Shown here: positions 1-9,023 of the stretch, piece after piece
Numbering within the stretch: the stretch's first letter is position 1
Layout: each line of letters starts with the position of its first letter
Source of the DNA: Actinomyces oris
GTDB taxonomy: Bacteria > Actinomycetota > Actinomycetes > Actinomycetales > Actinomycetaceae
Direction: 5' to 3'
Length of the DNA stretch: 64,000 nt
Assembly: GCF_001937445.1 (NCBI RefSeq)
Contig: NZ_MSKS01000017.1
Location: 1 to 64,000 of the forward strand
Made by a program: the position numbers and the translations under genes
Notes under the pieces: generated by a model
The model's input: only the letters and a program-made list of their open reading frames with translations
Database searches by the model: none
Told to the model about the DNA's origin: nothing

Positions 1-26
1 AGGACACCACCGAGCACAAACTAACT

Positions 27-80
27 GGTTGTCGGGCCGGTCCCCTCACGCAACACGTGCGGGGGACCGGCCCGACAACC
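27..80. terminator. Perfect 19-bp inverted repeat, probable transcription terminator
   Basis: The arms at 27-45 and 62-80 are exact reverse complements (19 bp, very GC-rich) around a 16-nt loop. There is no strong T tract on the + strand side. The minus strand side (26 down to 10) is moderately T-rich, so it may stop transcription from either direction. It insulates the operon starting at 244 from whatever precedes the window. From 81 to 243 I see no gene; the mirror-frame reading across 82-918 is a shadow of the TPR gene. Confidence 0.75.
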
Positions 81-243
81 GTTAACCCCCACACAAACAA
101 CAACACAGGACACCAACCAGCGACCGCCACGCGACGTGCTGCTGGTACCTGTTACGCCTGAGTGCCTCCGGCCAGGTAGGCTCCTCCCAGGTATTCAAGG
201 ACAGCGGGGGAACTGACGGCAGTCCCGGAGTGAAAGAAGGACC

Positions 244-1512
244 ATGGCGTATCAGGACCGTCAGCACGGCTCGGACCACGGCGATGCAGGTCGGCGTCGC
301 CGCGGCAGTGAGCGTTACGGCTTCGGGGCGCGTCGCCGTGTCGCAGAAGAGGATGGCCATTCTCACCGAAGGGATCACGGGGGCCGGGACGACTGGCGCG
401 ACGAACGGCGTCGCGACGGGGACAGCGGCGACAGGCGCGGTGACCGCAACGGTAGGCGGCCAGGTCGTTTCAACGACCGCTCCGGGCGGAAGGACTCGCG
501 GGACAGACGAGACGACCGGCGTGGTCGTCTGCCGCAGCGTCAGCGCGTTCCCGAGCCCAAGGTTCCGGACGAGGTTCAGCCCGGAGACCTCGAGCGCGGT
601 GCACGGGGTGAGCTGCGGGCCCTGGGCCGCGCCAACGCTGAGAACGTCGCTCGGCACCTGGTGATGGTTCAGCGCCTCCTCAATGAGGATCCTCAGGCCG
701 CCTACGAGCACGCGCGCTATGCCGCCTCTCACGCGGGCCGCGTTGCCGTCGTCCGGGAGACGGCCGGGATCGCCGCGTACCTCGCCGGCCACTACAGCGA
801 GGCGCTCCGAGAGATTCGCGCCGCCAGGCGCCTGTCCGGTCTTGACCTCCACCGGGCCATCGAGGTCGACTGCGAGCGAGCACTGGGTCATCTCGACAAG
901 GCCCTCCAAGCCGCTCAAGCGGCCGATCTACGCCAGCTCGACGAGATCGAGCGGGCCGAGCTGGCCATGGTCGTCTCCAGCCTCCGCCACGACATGGGCC
1001 AGACGGATCTCGGTTTGATCATCATCGAGGACGCCATCAGGGCACGGCCCTCCGACAGTGAGACCCTCCGACGCCTGCACTCCGTGCGCGCCGACCGGCT
1101 CGAGGAGCTCGGCCGGCACCAGGAGGCCGAGGCCATCCGTGACCGTATCGGCCCTGAGCCGGTGGAGGAGGACGAGGTCGAGGTCTTCGACATTGAGGAC
1201 GACTACGACTCCGAGGCCCAGGAGGAGGACAGTCCGGAGCGCTCCGGTACGCAGAGCGCCACCGCTTCTGATGACGACACAGGCGACGAGTCAGTGAGCG
1301 AGGCGGCCGAGGCTTCGCGGGCCTCGGACGGGGCCGCTCAGGACAAGGCCTCAGCGGACCTCGATGAGCATGACGAGCCTATGAGCCAGGATGAGGACGC
1401 TCAGTGGTCGCAGTCCTTCTCCGAGCGCGTCGAGGCCGAGATGGCCGAGCTGCTCCAGGACGCGCAGGACACGCCGACGCCTTCCACCAACGCCTCTGGG
1501 GAGCCCCGATGA
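244..1512 (+). CDS. Tetratricopeptide-type conserved protein (Rv1691-like)
   Basis: A 422-residue cytoplasmic protein. Residues 1-100 are rich in Arg, Asp and Gly and look disordered; roughly 105-300 is a run of paired amphipathic helices with Ala-rich TPR-like spacing (alanine-rich helices with regular tyrosines and leucines); the last 120 residues are acidic and Ser/Asp-rich. The start ATG has an AGAAGGA ribosome site just upstream. It is the first gene of the chain that continues with the HAD phosphatase (ATGA overlap), tlyA, nadK and recN, the same order as Rv1691 onward in mycobacteria. That synteny, more than sequence motifs, supports the assignment. The biochemical role is unknown; TPR folds usually mediate protein-protein contacts. 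Confidence 0.85.
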   Translation: MAYQDRQHGSDHGDAGRRRRGSERYGFGARRRVAEEDGHSHRRDHGGRDDWRDERRRDGDSGDRRGDRNGRRPGRFNDRSGRKDSRDRRDDRRGRLPQRQRVPEPKVPDEVQPGDLERGARGELRALGRANAENVARHLVMVQRLLNEDPQAAYEHARYAASHAGRVAVVRETAGIAAYLAGHYSEALREIRAARRLSGLDLHRAIEVDCERALGHLDKALQAAQAADLRQLDEIERAELAMVVSSLRHDMGQTDLGLIIIEDAIRARPSDSETLRRLHSVRADRLEELGRHQEAEAIRDRIGPEPVEEDEVEVFDIEDDYDSEAQEEDSPERSGTQSATASDDDTGDESVSEAAEASRASDGAAQDKASADLDEHDEPMSQDEDAQWSQSFSERVEAEMAELLQDAQDTPTPSTNASGEPR

Positions 1513-2609
1513 CCATGCCCCAGGCCACTGATACCGCCGTCCCCGCCACCCTGATCGGTAGCGAGCAGCCACTGTGCGTCGCCTACGACGTCGCCCTGCT
1601 GGACCTCGACGGCGTCTGCTTCGCAGGCCAGGCCCGAGTGCCCCACGCCGCCGACAACGTCAACGCCGCCCGCCAGGCCGGAATGCACCTGTCCTTCGTC
1701 ACCAACAACGCCTCACGGGCCCCTCAGACGGTCGTGGACAAGCTGGCAGACAACGACATCACCGCCGAGGCATCGGAGGTCTTCAGCGCCGCCATGGACG
1801 CGGCCGCCATGCTCACCGAGCACGTCGAACCGGGCTCCATGGTGCTCGTCGTCGGCGGCGACGGCGTCCGCCAGGCCCTCCTTGACGAGGGCTTCCAGGT
1901 GACCAGCAGCGCGCAGGACGAGCCGGTCGCCGTCGTCCAGGGCTGGGACCCGGCGGTCGACTGGGCGCTGCTGTCCGAAGGCGTCTACGCCATCAATGCT
2001 GGGGCCCTCCATGTGGCCACCAACCTCGATGCGACCCTGCCCACCGAGCGGGGTTTCGCCCTGGGCAACGGCAGCCTCGTGGCCGCCGTCGTCCACGCCT
2101 CGGGCAAGGAGCCCCTGGCCGGAGGCAAGCCCTTCCCCGGGATCTACACGCGCGCCCTCAAGCGGGCCGGTGGGACCAGGCCCCTGGCCGTCGGCGACCG
2201 GCTCAACACCGACCACGTCGGGGCCCGGGCCGCCGGGATCCCCGGGCTGCACGTCCTCACCGGTGTCTCCGACGCGAGAGACGTCATCTGTGCGCCGGCC
2301 ACCGAGCGTCCCAGTTTCCTTCACACCGACCTGCGGGGCCTGACCGAGCCCCACCCCGAGCCCGTGCGAGTTGAGCTCGACGGCCAGCTGTGGTGGCGGG
2401 TCGGCAGTCGTAGCGCCCGAGTCCTCGGTTCCGGGCTCGAGCTCCAGGACGCCGGCGCCGTGTCCTGCCCGGACGGCAGTGCTGTGCGTATCGACCTGGA
2501 CTCCTACCGGGCGCTGGCCGTGGCCGCCTGGGATTGGGCTGACGCCCAGGTCCGCCGGGGTGAGGCCGCAGAGCTGGAGGTGCCCGAGATCGAGGTGATC
2601 GAGCCCTGA
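1509..2609 (+). CDS. HAD-superfamily phosphatase, subfamily IIA (NagD-like)
   Basis: A 366-residue phosphatase of the NagD/HAD-IIA type. Motif I, LLDLDGVCF, places the nucleophile and acid/base aspartates at about D32 and D34; motif II is VTNNAS; motif III/IV are the GKPFPGIY lysine segment and VGDRLNTDHVGA. The start overlaps the preceding stop as ATGA (1509-1512), which indicates translational coupling; an in-frame start at 1404 would lie deep inside the upstream gene and is rejected. The C-terminal 80 residues extend past the core HAD fold. It sits in the same place as Rv1692, which has been reported as a glycerol-3-phosphate-type phosphatase; the substrate here is an inference from synteny. 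Confidence 0.88.
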   Translation: MTMPQATDTAVPATLIGSEQPLCVAYDVALLDLDGVCFAGQARVPHAADNVNAARQAGMHLSFVTNNASRAPQTVVDKLADNDITAEASEVFSAAMDAAAMLTEHVEPGSMVLVVGGDGVRQALLDEGFQVTSSAQDEPVAVVQGWDPAVDWALLSEGVYAINAGALHVATNLDATLPTERGFALGNGSLVAAVVHASGKEPLAGGKPFPGIYTRALKRAGGTRPLAVGDRLNTDHVGARAAGIPGLHVLTGVSDARDVICAPATERPSFLHTDLRGLTEPHPEPVRVELDGQLWWRVGSRSARVLGSGLELQDAGAVSCPDGSAVRIDLDSYRALAVAAWDWADAQVRRGEAAELEVPEIEVIEP

Positions 2610-2705
2610 GATACCGGTCGGGGCCGGTGAGGCTCCTACCGGGGAGAAGAGCAGCGCGCAGCGGCAGCGCGAACGATGTCGAAACGATATCGATGGGAGT
2701 CAGGA

Positions 2706-2960
2706 ATGAGTGGCAACGAGTCGAGAACCGACGTCGGGGAGGAGAGTCCGGTGACGGCGGACTCCGCGCACCGGCCGGCTCCTCGGCCGCCGGTGCCCTC
2801 GCCCCCGCGAGCCGACGTCGCCCTGACGGCGGCGCAAGGGCTCCACGACCACGCCGACGAGCTCGCCCAGATCGCTCAGATGCCCTTGGAGGAGCGCGCA
2901 GCCGCCCTGGCCGCCATCCACGAGGACCTCGCCGCCGTCCTGCACAAGGCGGAAGGCTGA
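2706..2960 (+). CDS. Small conserved protein between HAD phosphatase and tlyA (Rv1693-like)
   Basis: An 84-residue protein, Pro-rich at the N terminus, with a helical C-terminal half (dense Ala, Glu and His from about residue 40). I chose the ATG at 2706 because GGAG lies about 8 nt upstream; another in-frame ATG at 2676 lacks a clear site. It ends one base before tlyA, and small proteins occur in this exact slot in other actinobacteria (Rv1693 in M. tuberculosis). No function is known. The helical stretch might be a protein-interaction element, but nothing in the sequence shows a partner. Confidence 0.75.
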   Translation: MSGNESRTDVGEESPVTADSAHRPAPRPPVPSPPRADVALTAAQGLHDHADELAQIAQMPLEERAAALAAIHEDLAAVLHKAEG

Positions 2961-2961
2961 T

Positions 2962-3834
2962 ATGGCCCGGCTCATCCGCATCGACTCAGAACTCGTGCGC
3001 CGGGGGCTGGCCCGCTCCCGCACTCACGCCGCCACCCTCATCACTGACGGTCATGTCACCCTCGACGGCGAGGTCGTCACCAAGCCCGCCCGGCAGGTCA
3101 ACCCGGCCCAGGCCATCGAGATCCTGGTGCCTTCCAAAGACGACTACGTCTCCCGCGGCGCCCACAAGCTCGCCGGTGCCCTGGATGCGCTGGGGCGACG
3201 CGGCCTGGCACCCCGCGTTGAGGGACGCCGCTGCCTGGACGCCGGCGCCTCGACCGGCGGCTTCACCGACGTCCTCCTGCGCCGCGGTGCTGAGCACGTC
3301 GTAGCCGTTGACGTCGGCTACGGCCAGCTGGCCTGGTCGCTTCGCTCCGACCCCCGCGTCACCGCCCTGGACCGCACCAACATCCGTACGCTGGATCCCG
3401 AAGCCGTCGCCCCCGCCCCGGAGCTGGTCGTGGGTGACCTGTCCTTCATCTCCCTGACCCTGGTCCTCGAGCCGCTGCTGCGCGCCGCGGCCGACGACGC
3501 CGACCTTCTGCTCATGGTCAAGCCCCAGTTCGAGGTGGGTAAGGACCGGATCGGGCACGGGGGAGTGGTGCGCGACCCGGAACTCCATGTGGAGACCGTC
3601 ATGACGGTGGCTGAGCGGGCCCATGCCCTGGGCGTGGGAGTCGAGGCCGTGACCGCCTCCCCCCTGCCGGGACCAGCCGGTAACGTCGAGTACTTCCTGA
3701 GCATGCACGCCTCCCGCGCCGGGTGCCCCGGGGACCTGAGCGGGGACGAGCTGCGCTCCAGCATCGAGGACGCCGTCGCCGCCGGCCCCGCGGCGCTCGG
3801 TCCACGACGACGCAGAACAAGGACCCGCCCATGA
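2962..3834 (+). CDS. tlyA: TlyA 16S/23S rRNA 2'-O-methyltransferase
   Basis: A 290-residue S4-domain plus FtsJ/RrmJ-type methyltransferase. Residues 3-62 form the S4 RNA-binding domain and SRGAHKLAGALD leads into the Rossmann fold with the SAM motif LDAGASTGGFTDVLL and the acidic AVDVGYGQL. GDLSFISL and MVKPQFE supply the downstream catalytic aspartate and lysine of this family. In mycobacteria TlyA methylates the ribose of 16S C1409 and 23S C1920, and its loss gives capreomycin resistance. The gene starts two bases after the small upstream gene and overlaps nadK by ATGA, so it is coupled on both sides. The length matches the family (about 270 residues) with a slightly longer Arg-rich C terminus. 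Confidence 0.95.
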   Translation: MARLIRIDSELVRRGLARSRTHAATLITDGHVTLDGEVVTKPARQVNPAQAIEILVPSKDDYVSRGAHKLAGALDALGRRGLAPRVEGRRCLDAGASTGGFTDVLLRRGAEHVVAVDVGYGQLAWSLRSDPRVTALDRTNIRTLDPEAVAPAPELVVGDLSFISLTLVLEPLLRAAADDADLLLMVKPQFEVGKDRIGHGGVVRDPELHVETVMTVAERAHALGVGVEAVTASPLPGPAGNVEYFLSMHASRAGCPGDLSGDELRSSIEDAVAAGPAALGPRRRRTRTRP

Positions 3835-4931
3835 GCAAGCTGAGCCTTTCAGACACCAGTGCTGCGGCGCGCCCGACCGACCCCGCCGACTCTGTCGACT
3901 CCGCAGGCCTCCGCCAGAGCTCGCAGCAGCCGGGAGCGGAGCAGCACGGCCGGAGGATCTCGCGCGTCATGCTGCTGCAGCGCGAGCTCAACGACAAGCC
4001 CGTCCCCGTCCCCAGGCCCAGTGCCCCGACGGCCACCGCCGTGGCCCGGGCCTCGGCGGCGCTGCGTGCCCACGGAGTCGAGCCGGTCGGCCCGGACTGC
4101 ACCGACCACGTCGACCTCGTCCTGGTGCTCGGCGGTGACGGCACGATCCTGCGCGCCTTCGAGATCGCCCGCGAGCGCGACATCCCCCTGGTGGGCATCA
4201 ACACCGGCCACGTCGGCTTCCTGGCCGAGGCCGACCCCGACGGCATCGAGCAGGTGGTCGCGGATCTGGTCGCCGGCCGCTACACGGTCGAGACCCGCAC
4301 CACCTTGAACGTGGAGGTCATCTGTCCCGACGGGACGGTCACGCGCGACTGGGCCCTCAACGAGGCGGCCCTGGAGAAGCGCGACCGCGCCCGCATGATC
4401 GAGGTCGCCATCGGCGTCGACGGCCAGGCCGTCTCCTCCTTCGGCTGCGACGGCCTCATCATGTCCACCCCCACCGGATCGACCGCCTACGCGTTCTCCT
4501 GCGGAGGCCCCGTCATCTGGCCCGAGGTCGAGGCGCTCCTCCTGGTGCCCGTGGCTGCGCACGCCCTGTTCACCCGCCCCCTGGTCCTGGGGCCCAACTC
4601 CTGCATGGAGGTCGTCATCCAGCGAGTGGGTTTCGGAGGCGCCGAGATCTGGTGCGACGGAAGACGCAGCCTGGACGTGCCGGTCGGCGCCAGGATCCGC
4701 GTCACCCGGGCGGAGCGTCCGGTGCGCCTGGCACGTTTCAACGAGGCCCCCTTCGCCAGTCGCCTGGTGCGCAAGTTCGACCTGCCCGTGGAGGGATGGC
4801 GGGCCTCCAGCAGCGCCGATGAGGCCCACTCGCCCGAGGAGGACGCGCTGCACCAGCCGAATCTCTCAACCTCCGGCAAGAAGAGCGCCGAGAGCGAGCG
4901 CCGGCGGAGCTCCTCGGGAGGGACGGCGTGA
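3831..4931 (+). CDS. nadK: NAD kinase
   Basis: A 366-residue NAD kinase (PpnK), which phosphorylates NAD+ to NADP+ with ATP or polyphosphate. The diagnostic GGDG motif is at about residues 101-104, followed by INTGHVGFLAE, the NE/K segment (LNEAALEK) and the STPTGSTAYAFS...GGP nucleotide site. Start: the ATG at 3831 overlaps the tlyA stop as ATGA. An extra 40-45 residues at the N terminus and about 60 Ser/Glu-rich residues at the C terminus, both low-complexity, make it longer than the usual 290-310; the later ATG at 3969 is therefore an alternative start. recN follows with a GTGA overlap, a tlyA-nadK-recN order widely shared in actinobacteria. Confidence 0.95.
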   Translation: MSKLSLSDTSAAARPTDPADSVDSAGLRQSSQQPGAEQHGRRISRVMLLQRELNDKPVPVPRPSAPTATAVARASAALRAHGVEPVGPDCTDHVDLVLVLGGDGTILRAFEIARERDIPLVGINTGHVGFLAEADPDGIEQVVADLVAGRYTVETRTTLNVEVICPDGTVTRDWALNEAALEKRDRARMIEVAIGVDGQAVSSFGCDGLIMSTPTGSTAYAFSCGGPVIWPEVEALLLVPVAAHALFTRPLVLGPNSCMEVVIQRVGFGGAEIWCDGRRSLDVPVGARIRVTRAERPVRLARFNEAPFASRLVRKFDLPVEGWRASSSADEAHSPEEDALHQPNLSTSGKKSAESERRRSSSGGTA

Positions 4932-6736
4932 TCGAGTCTTTGCACATCGAGGACCTCGGTGTCATCGAGGAGGCCGACCTTCCCCTCAGTCGTGGCCTGA
5001 CCGCCCTGACCGGTGAGACCGGCGCCGGCAAGACGATGGTGCTCACCTCCCTGGGGCTGCTGCTGGGGCAGAGGGCTGAGACCACTATCGTGCGCACCGG
5101 TGCCGAGCGCAGCCTGGTCGAGGGCGCCTTCCTGGTCGACCCGGACTCGCGTGTCGCGGCCCGCGTCATCGAGGCCGGGGGTGATCTCGACGACGACCTC
5201 CTCCTGGCCTCTCGCACGGTTCCCGCCTCCGGACGTTCCCGCGCCTACCTGGGAGGGCGCTCCGTGCCGGCCTCGGTCCTCAGCGAGGTGGGGGGCCGGC
5301 TGGTCTCCGTCCACGGTCAGGCCGACCAGCTGCGGCTGCGCTCGACCGCGGCCCAACGCGCTGCTCTGGACTCCCTGGGCGGCCAGGACCACGCCGCGCT
5401 GTGCCGGCGCTACGCCCGGGCCTACCAGGCGCGCCGACAGGCCGGCCAGGAGCTCCAGGAGTGGCAGGCATCGGCTCACGCCCGGGCCGTCGAGGTGGCC
5501 CAGCTGCGCACCTGGCTCGAGGCCCTGGAGGAGGTCGACCCCCGCAGCGGTGAGGACCGGGAGCTGACGGCGGAGGCCGAGAGACTCGACCACGCCGAGG
5601 ACCTGCGCAGGGCTGCCACGGGGGCCCGTACCGCCCTCAGTGGAGAGGAGTCCTCCACCGGGCAGGCGCCCGACGTCGTCTCCCTCATCGCCTACGCGCA
5701 CCGCAGCCTGGCCGCCGAGTCCGACCGTGACCCCGCCCTGGCCGAGCTGTCCGCGCGCACCCAGCGACTGGGCATCGACGCAGCCGATATCGCCGCCGAG
5801 CTGGGCGGGTACCTGTCCGCGCTGAGCGCCGACCCGGCTCGCCTCGCCCAGGTCCAGGACCGCCGCGGGGAGCTCGCCCGCGCCTGCCGGGAGATCGGCG
5901 GGCCTCAGGAGCAGCTCGACGACATCGACGCCCTCCTGGCCTGGGGCGAGCGCGCGGCCGCGCGTCTGGCCGAGCTTGACGGCCCCCAGGACACTGCCAC
6001 CGTCCTGGCCGAGCGCCTGGCCGCCGCCGACGAGGAGCTGGCCGGTGCAGGCGCGGAGCTGAGCCGGGCGCGTCGGCGGCTCGGCGAGCGTCTTGAGCAG
6101 GCCGTCACCGCGGAGCTGGAGGGCCTGGAGATGAAGGGTGCCCGGCTCGTCGTCGAGCTGGACCGGCTTGATGAGCCCGGTCCCACCGGCCTGGAGAGCG
6201 TCGCCCTTACCCTCGTCTCACACCCTGGCGCGCCCGCCCTGCCCCTGGGGAAGGGGGCCTCGGGAGGCGAGCTGTCCCGCATCATGCTCGCCCTGGAGGT
6301 GGTGCTCGCTGACGCCGCGGCCTTAGCGCGCCCCTCGACCCACACCCGCACGCTCGTCTTCGACGAGATCGACGCCGGGGTGGGAGGCCGGGCCGCCCGG
6401 GAGATCGGTAGGCGCCTGGCTCGTCTGGCACGACACCACCAGGTCATCGTCGTCACCCACCTGGCGCAGGTGGCGGCCTGGGCCGACACCCACCTCGTGG
6501 TGCGCAAGGAGACAGTGACCGCCCCCGATTCCGGTCCCGACCCCGTAGAGGCGCCCGCAAGGAATGTGAGAAAGTCCCAGCCGGGACGCACCCGCACACA
6601 GGTCTTCGTCGTCGAAGGCCAGGAGAGAGAACGGGAGCTGGCCAGGATGCTCTCCGGGCACGAGGACTCTCAGGCCGCGGTCCGGCACGCCGCTGAGCTT
6701 CTCCAGGAAGCAGTCGTGGGACAATCCGAGCCGTGA
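4928..6736 (+). CDS. recN: DNA repair protein RecN
   Basis: A 602-residue SMC-like ATPase of double-strand break repair. Walker A is GETGAGKT at about residues 30-37; the centre (about 160-400) is helical with Ala/Glu/Arg heptad character, as expected for the coiled coil; the ABC signature is KGASGGELSR (about 440) and Walker B is LVFDEIDAGVGG (about 477), followed by the H-loop VTHLAQVA. The GTG start overlaps the nadK stop as GTGA. The gene also overlaps steA by GTGA. Length and motif order are typical (550-600 residues). RecN tethers broken DNA ends and helps load RecA. No LexA box was recognised in front of it, consistent with expression from the operon promoter. Confidence 0.95.
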   Translation: MIESLHIEDLGVIEEADLPLSRGLTALTGETGAGKTMVLTSLGLLLGQRAETTIVRTGAERSLVEGAFLVDPDSRVAARVIEAGGDLDDDLLLASRTVPASGRSRAYLGGRSVPASVLSEVGGRLVSVHGQADQLRLRSTAAQRAALDSLGGQDHAALCRRYARAYQARRQAGQELQEWQASAHARAVEVAQLRTWLEALEEVDPRSGEDRELTAEAERLDHAEDLRRAATGARTALSGEESSTGQAPDVVSLIAYAHRSLAAESDRDPALAELSARTQRLGIDAADIAAELGGYLSALSADPARLAQVQDRRGELARACREIGGPQEQLDDIDALLAWGERAAARLAELDGPQDTATVLAERLAAADEELAGAGAELSRARRRLGERLEQAVTAELEGLEMKGARLVVELDRLDEPGPTGLESVALTLVSHPGAPALPLGKGASGGELSRIMLALEVVLADAAALARPSTHTRTLVFDEIDAGVGGRAAREIGRRLARLARHHQVIVVTHLAQVAAWADTHLVVRKETVTAPDSGPDPVEAPARNVRKSQPGRTRTQVFVVEGQERERELARMLSGHEDSQAAVRHAAELLQEAVVGQSEP

Positions 6737-7938
6737 GGAATCCCTTCCGCAGGAAGTCTGCGTCCGTCTCCGAGCATCCCAGCGGTGTCGTGCGCGTCGA
6801 CGCGCGCACGAAGAAGCTCACCAAGCGTCTCCAGCCCGGGGAGATCGCTGTCATCGACCACACCGACCTCGATCGGGTGGCCGCCGAGGCTCTGGTGGAG
6901 TGTGGTGCCTCAGCGGTCCTCAACGCCTCCCCGTCCATCTCCGGGCGCTACCCGAACCTCGGCCCCGAAATCCTCCTGGACGCGGGAATCCCCCTCGTGG
7001 ACGACCTGGGCCCCGACATCATGCGTCTGCACGACGGCCAGCGCATCACCGTCGAGGACGGCTCGGTGCGGGTCGAGGGTAAGGAGCAGGTCGTCGCCGA
7101 GGGCCAGGTCCAGACCAAGCAGACCGTTGCCGAGGCCATGGAGGAGGCCAAGAAGGGCCTGTCTGTCCAGCTGGAGGCCTTTGCCGCCAACACCATGGAG
7201 TACATGCGCGGGGAGTGGGATCTGCTCCTCAACGGCGTCGGCATGCCCTCGCTGACCACGCAGATGAGCGGCAGGCACGTCCTGGTGGTCGTGCGCGGCT
7301 ACTCCTACAAGGAGGACCTGCAGGCGCTCAAGCCCTACATCCGCGAGTACAAGCCCGTCATCATCGGGGTCGACGGAGGCGCCGACGCCGTCCTGGACGC
7401 CGGCTTCAAACCGACCCTGATCGTGGGCGACATGGACTCCGTGTCCGACAAGGCACTGACCTGCGGCGCCGAGATCGTCGTCCACGCCTACCGCGACGGA
7501 CGCGCCCCGGGCCTGGCCCATGTCGAGGAGCTCGGGGTCGAGCATCATGTCTTCGCCGCCACCGGCACCAGTGAGGACATCGCCATGCTCATGGCCGATG
7601 AGGCCGGTGCCGAGATCATCGTGGCCCTGGGGACGCACGCTACCCTGCTGGAGTTCCTCGACAAGGGGCGCGCCGGCATGTCCTCGACCTTCCTGACCCG
7701 GCTCAAGGTCGGTGGTCGTCTCATCGACGCCAAGGGCGTCTCCCAGCTCTACCGCACCCGCATCTCGGGGTGGTGGCTGCTGTTCCTGGCCCTGGCGGGC
7801 ACCTTCGCCCTGGCCATCGCTCTGATGTCCACACCCGGTGGACAGACCTTCCTGGGCCTGTCCGGCGCCGTGTGGGACGACGTTGTCAACTTCTTCCGCT
7901 CACTGCTGGGCCTGGCCCCGAACTCACCTACCGTCTAA
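6733..7938 (+). CDS. steA: SteA-like cytokinetic ring membrane protein
   Basis: A 401-residue protein. The middle (about 150-330) resembles a thiamin-pyrophosphokinase-like fold with VIIGVDGGADAVLDAG and LIVGDMDSVSD, followed by one transmembrane helix (GWWLLFLALAGTFALAIAL, about 347-366) and a short C-terminal tail. In Corynebacterium glutamicum SteA and SteB form a complex at the septum that supports cell separation through the RipA hydrolase; the M. tuberculosis counterpart is Rv1697. The GTG start overlaps recN as GTGA. steB follows after 58 nt. TPK-type catalysis should not be assumed: the family is classed by fold, and no thiamine role has been shown. Confidence 0.88.
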   Translation: MRNPFRRKSASVSEHPSGVVRVDARTKKLTKRLQPGEIAVIDHTDLDRVAAEALVECGASAVLNASPSISGRYPNLGPEILLDAGIPLVDDLGPDIMRLHDGQRITVEDGSVRVEGKEQVVAEGQVQTKQTVAEAMEEAKKGLSVQLEAFAANTMEYMRGEWDLLLNGVGMPSLTTQMSGRHVLVVVRGYSYKEDLQALKPYIREYKPVIIGVDGGADAVLDAGFKPTLIVGDMDSVSDKALTCGAEIVVHAYRDGRAPGLAHVEELGVEHHVFAATGTSEDIAMLMADEAGAEIIVALGTHATLLEFLDKGRAGMSSTFLTRLKVGGRLIDAKGVSQLYRTRISGWWLLFLALAGTFALAIALMSTPGGQTFLGLSGAVWDDVVNFFRSLLGLAPNSPTV

Positions 7939-7996
7939 CGACCCCCGCCCATCTGAGAGGCAGCCCCTCTCACGGTCATTCTCAAGGTCTTCAACC

Positions 7997-8926
7997 ATGA
8001 TCGACTTCCGCTATCACCTGGTATCGCTCATCTCCGTGTTCCTGGCTCTCGCCGTCGGGGTCGTCCTGGGAGCCGGCCCCCTGCAGAACTCCCTGGGGAC
8101 CGCGCTCAACGACCAGGTCACCGCCCTGCGTGAGAACCGCAACGCCACCCAGGCCAAGCTCGAGCAGACTGAGACGGCCGTCAACGAGCGGGACTCCTAC
8201 ATCACTCAGGCCGCCAGCAGCCTCCTGCCCGGGACCCTGGCCTCCAAGAGCGTGGCCATGGTACTTCTGCCCGACGCCAAGGCCGAGGACGCCGACGCCA
8301 TCACCACCCAGCTCAAGAGCGCAGGCGCCACCGTCACCGGTCGAGTGAGCCTGACCAGCACCTGGGTGGATCTGTCCCGGGAGAACTACCGCTCCACCTT
8401 CTCCGGACAGGTCCAAGGGCACCTGGGCAGCACCAACTCCCAGGACGCCAACGGCATTCTGGGAGAGGCACTGGCCAAGGCCCTCACCTCCAACGACGAC
8501 TCCTCCCGAGTCCTCATGGACATGCTGTCAGTGGACAAGTCCGGCACGCCCTTCGTCACCGTGGACTCCACGCCCACCGCTCCGGCGGAGATGATCGTCG
8601 TCGTCGGGCCGCGCCCGCAGGCCTCCTCCGGCAAGGGCGCAACGGTCGAGGCCTCACCGGGTCAGGACCCCAAGGCCTGGGCCAAGGCGCTGGAGGGTAC
8701 AGCCGGCCGTGCGCCCACAGTTGTCGTCGGCTCAGCCGACGGTGACGACGGCGTCGTCGGCATCATCCGCTCCGAGAAGGCGAAGGTGACCACCGTCGAC
8801 TCCATCGGCCAGATCGCCGCCTTTGTCTCCACACCCCTGGCCCTGGCCTCCACCCGAGCGGGAACCATCGGCCACTACGGCTTCGACGAGGGAGCCGAGG
8901 CCGTCATGCCGCCAGTGACCAAGTAG
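7997..8926 (+). CDS. steB: SteB/MctB-family envelope protein
   Basis: A 309-residue protein that opens with the family hallmark MIDFRYHLVSLISVFLALAVG, a single N-terminal membrane anchor (about residues 8-28), then a coiled-coil stretch (about 35-75, LRENRNATQAKLEQTE) and an extracytoplasmic alpha/beta domain. The mycobacterial homologue Rv1698 is described as MctB, linked to copper tolerance, and the corynebacterial one as SteB, partner of SteA. The adjacent steA favours the septum role here. I took the ATG at 7997 because the family motif begins exactly there; earlier in-frame codons lie inside steA. The cytoplasmic N terminus is only a few residues long. Confidence 0.88.
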   Translation: MIDFRYHLVSLISVFLALAVGVVLGAGPLQNSLGTALNDQVTALRENRNATQAKLEQTETAVNERDSYITQAASSLLPGTLASKSVAMVLLPDAKAEDADAITTQLKSAGATVTGRVSLTSTWVDLSRENYRSTFSGQVQGHLGSTNSQDANGILGEALAKALTSNDDSSRVLMDMLSVDKSGTPFVTVDSTPTAPAEMIVVVGPRPQASSGKGATVEASPGQDPKAWAKALEGTAGRAPTVVVGSADGDDGVVGIIRSEKAKVTTVDSIGQIAAFVSTPLALASTRAGTIGHYGFDEGAEAVMPPVTK

Positions 8927-9010
8927 TCCCTGTCCTCAGGCGACTCAGCCGACTCAGGGGCGGCAGCCGCGTCATGAGTGGCGACGCCGCGATCCGTCCT
9001 CGTACTGCCT

Positions 9011-9023
9011 TAGGCTGAGACCA
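9011..9023 (+). promoter_or_regulatory. -10 hexamer TAGGCT for a leaderless ATG
   Basis: TAGGCT at 9011-9016 is followed by six bases and then the ATG at 9023, so transcription would begin at or next to the start codon. No Shine-Dalgarno lies in the interval. The 96-bp gap after steB makes a separate promoter plausible for the MraY-like/murJ/GT4 group. Confidence 0.55.

Noticed and set aside
3723-3830. Longer NAD kinase N terminus
   Set aside because: These 36 codons overlap tlyA in another frame and are Arg/Gly-rich shadow sequence; the ATGA overlap at 3831 is the natural start.
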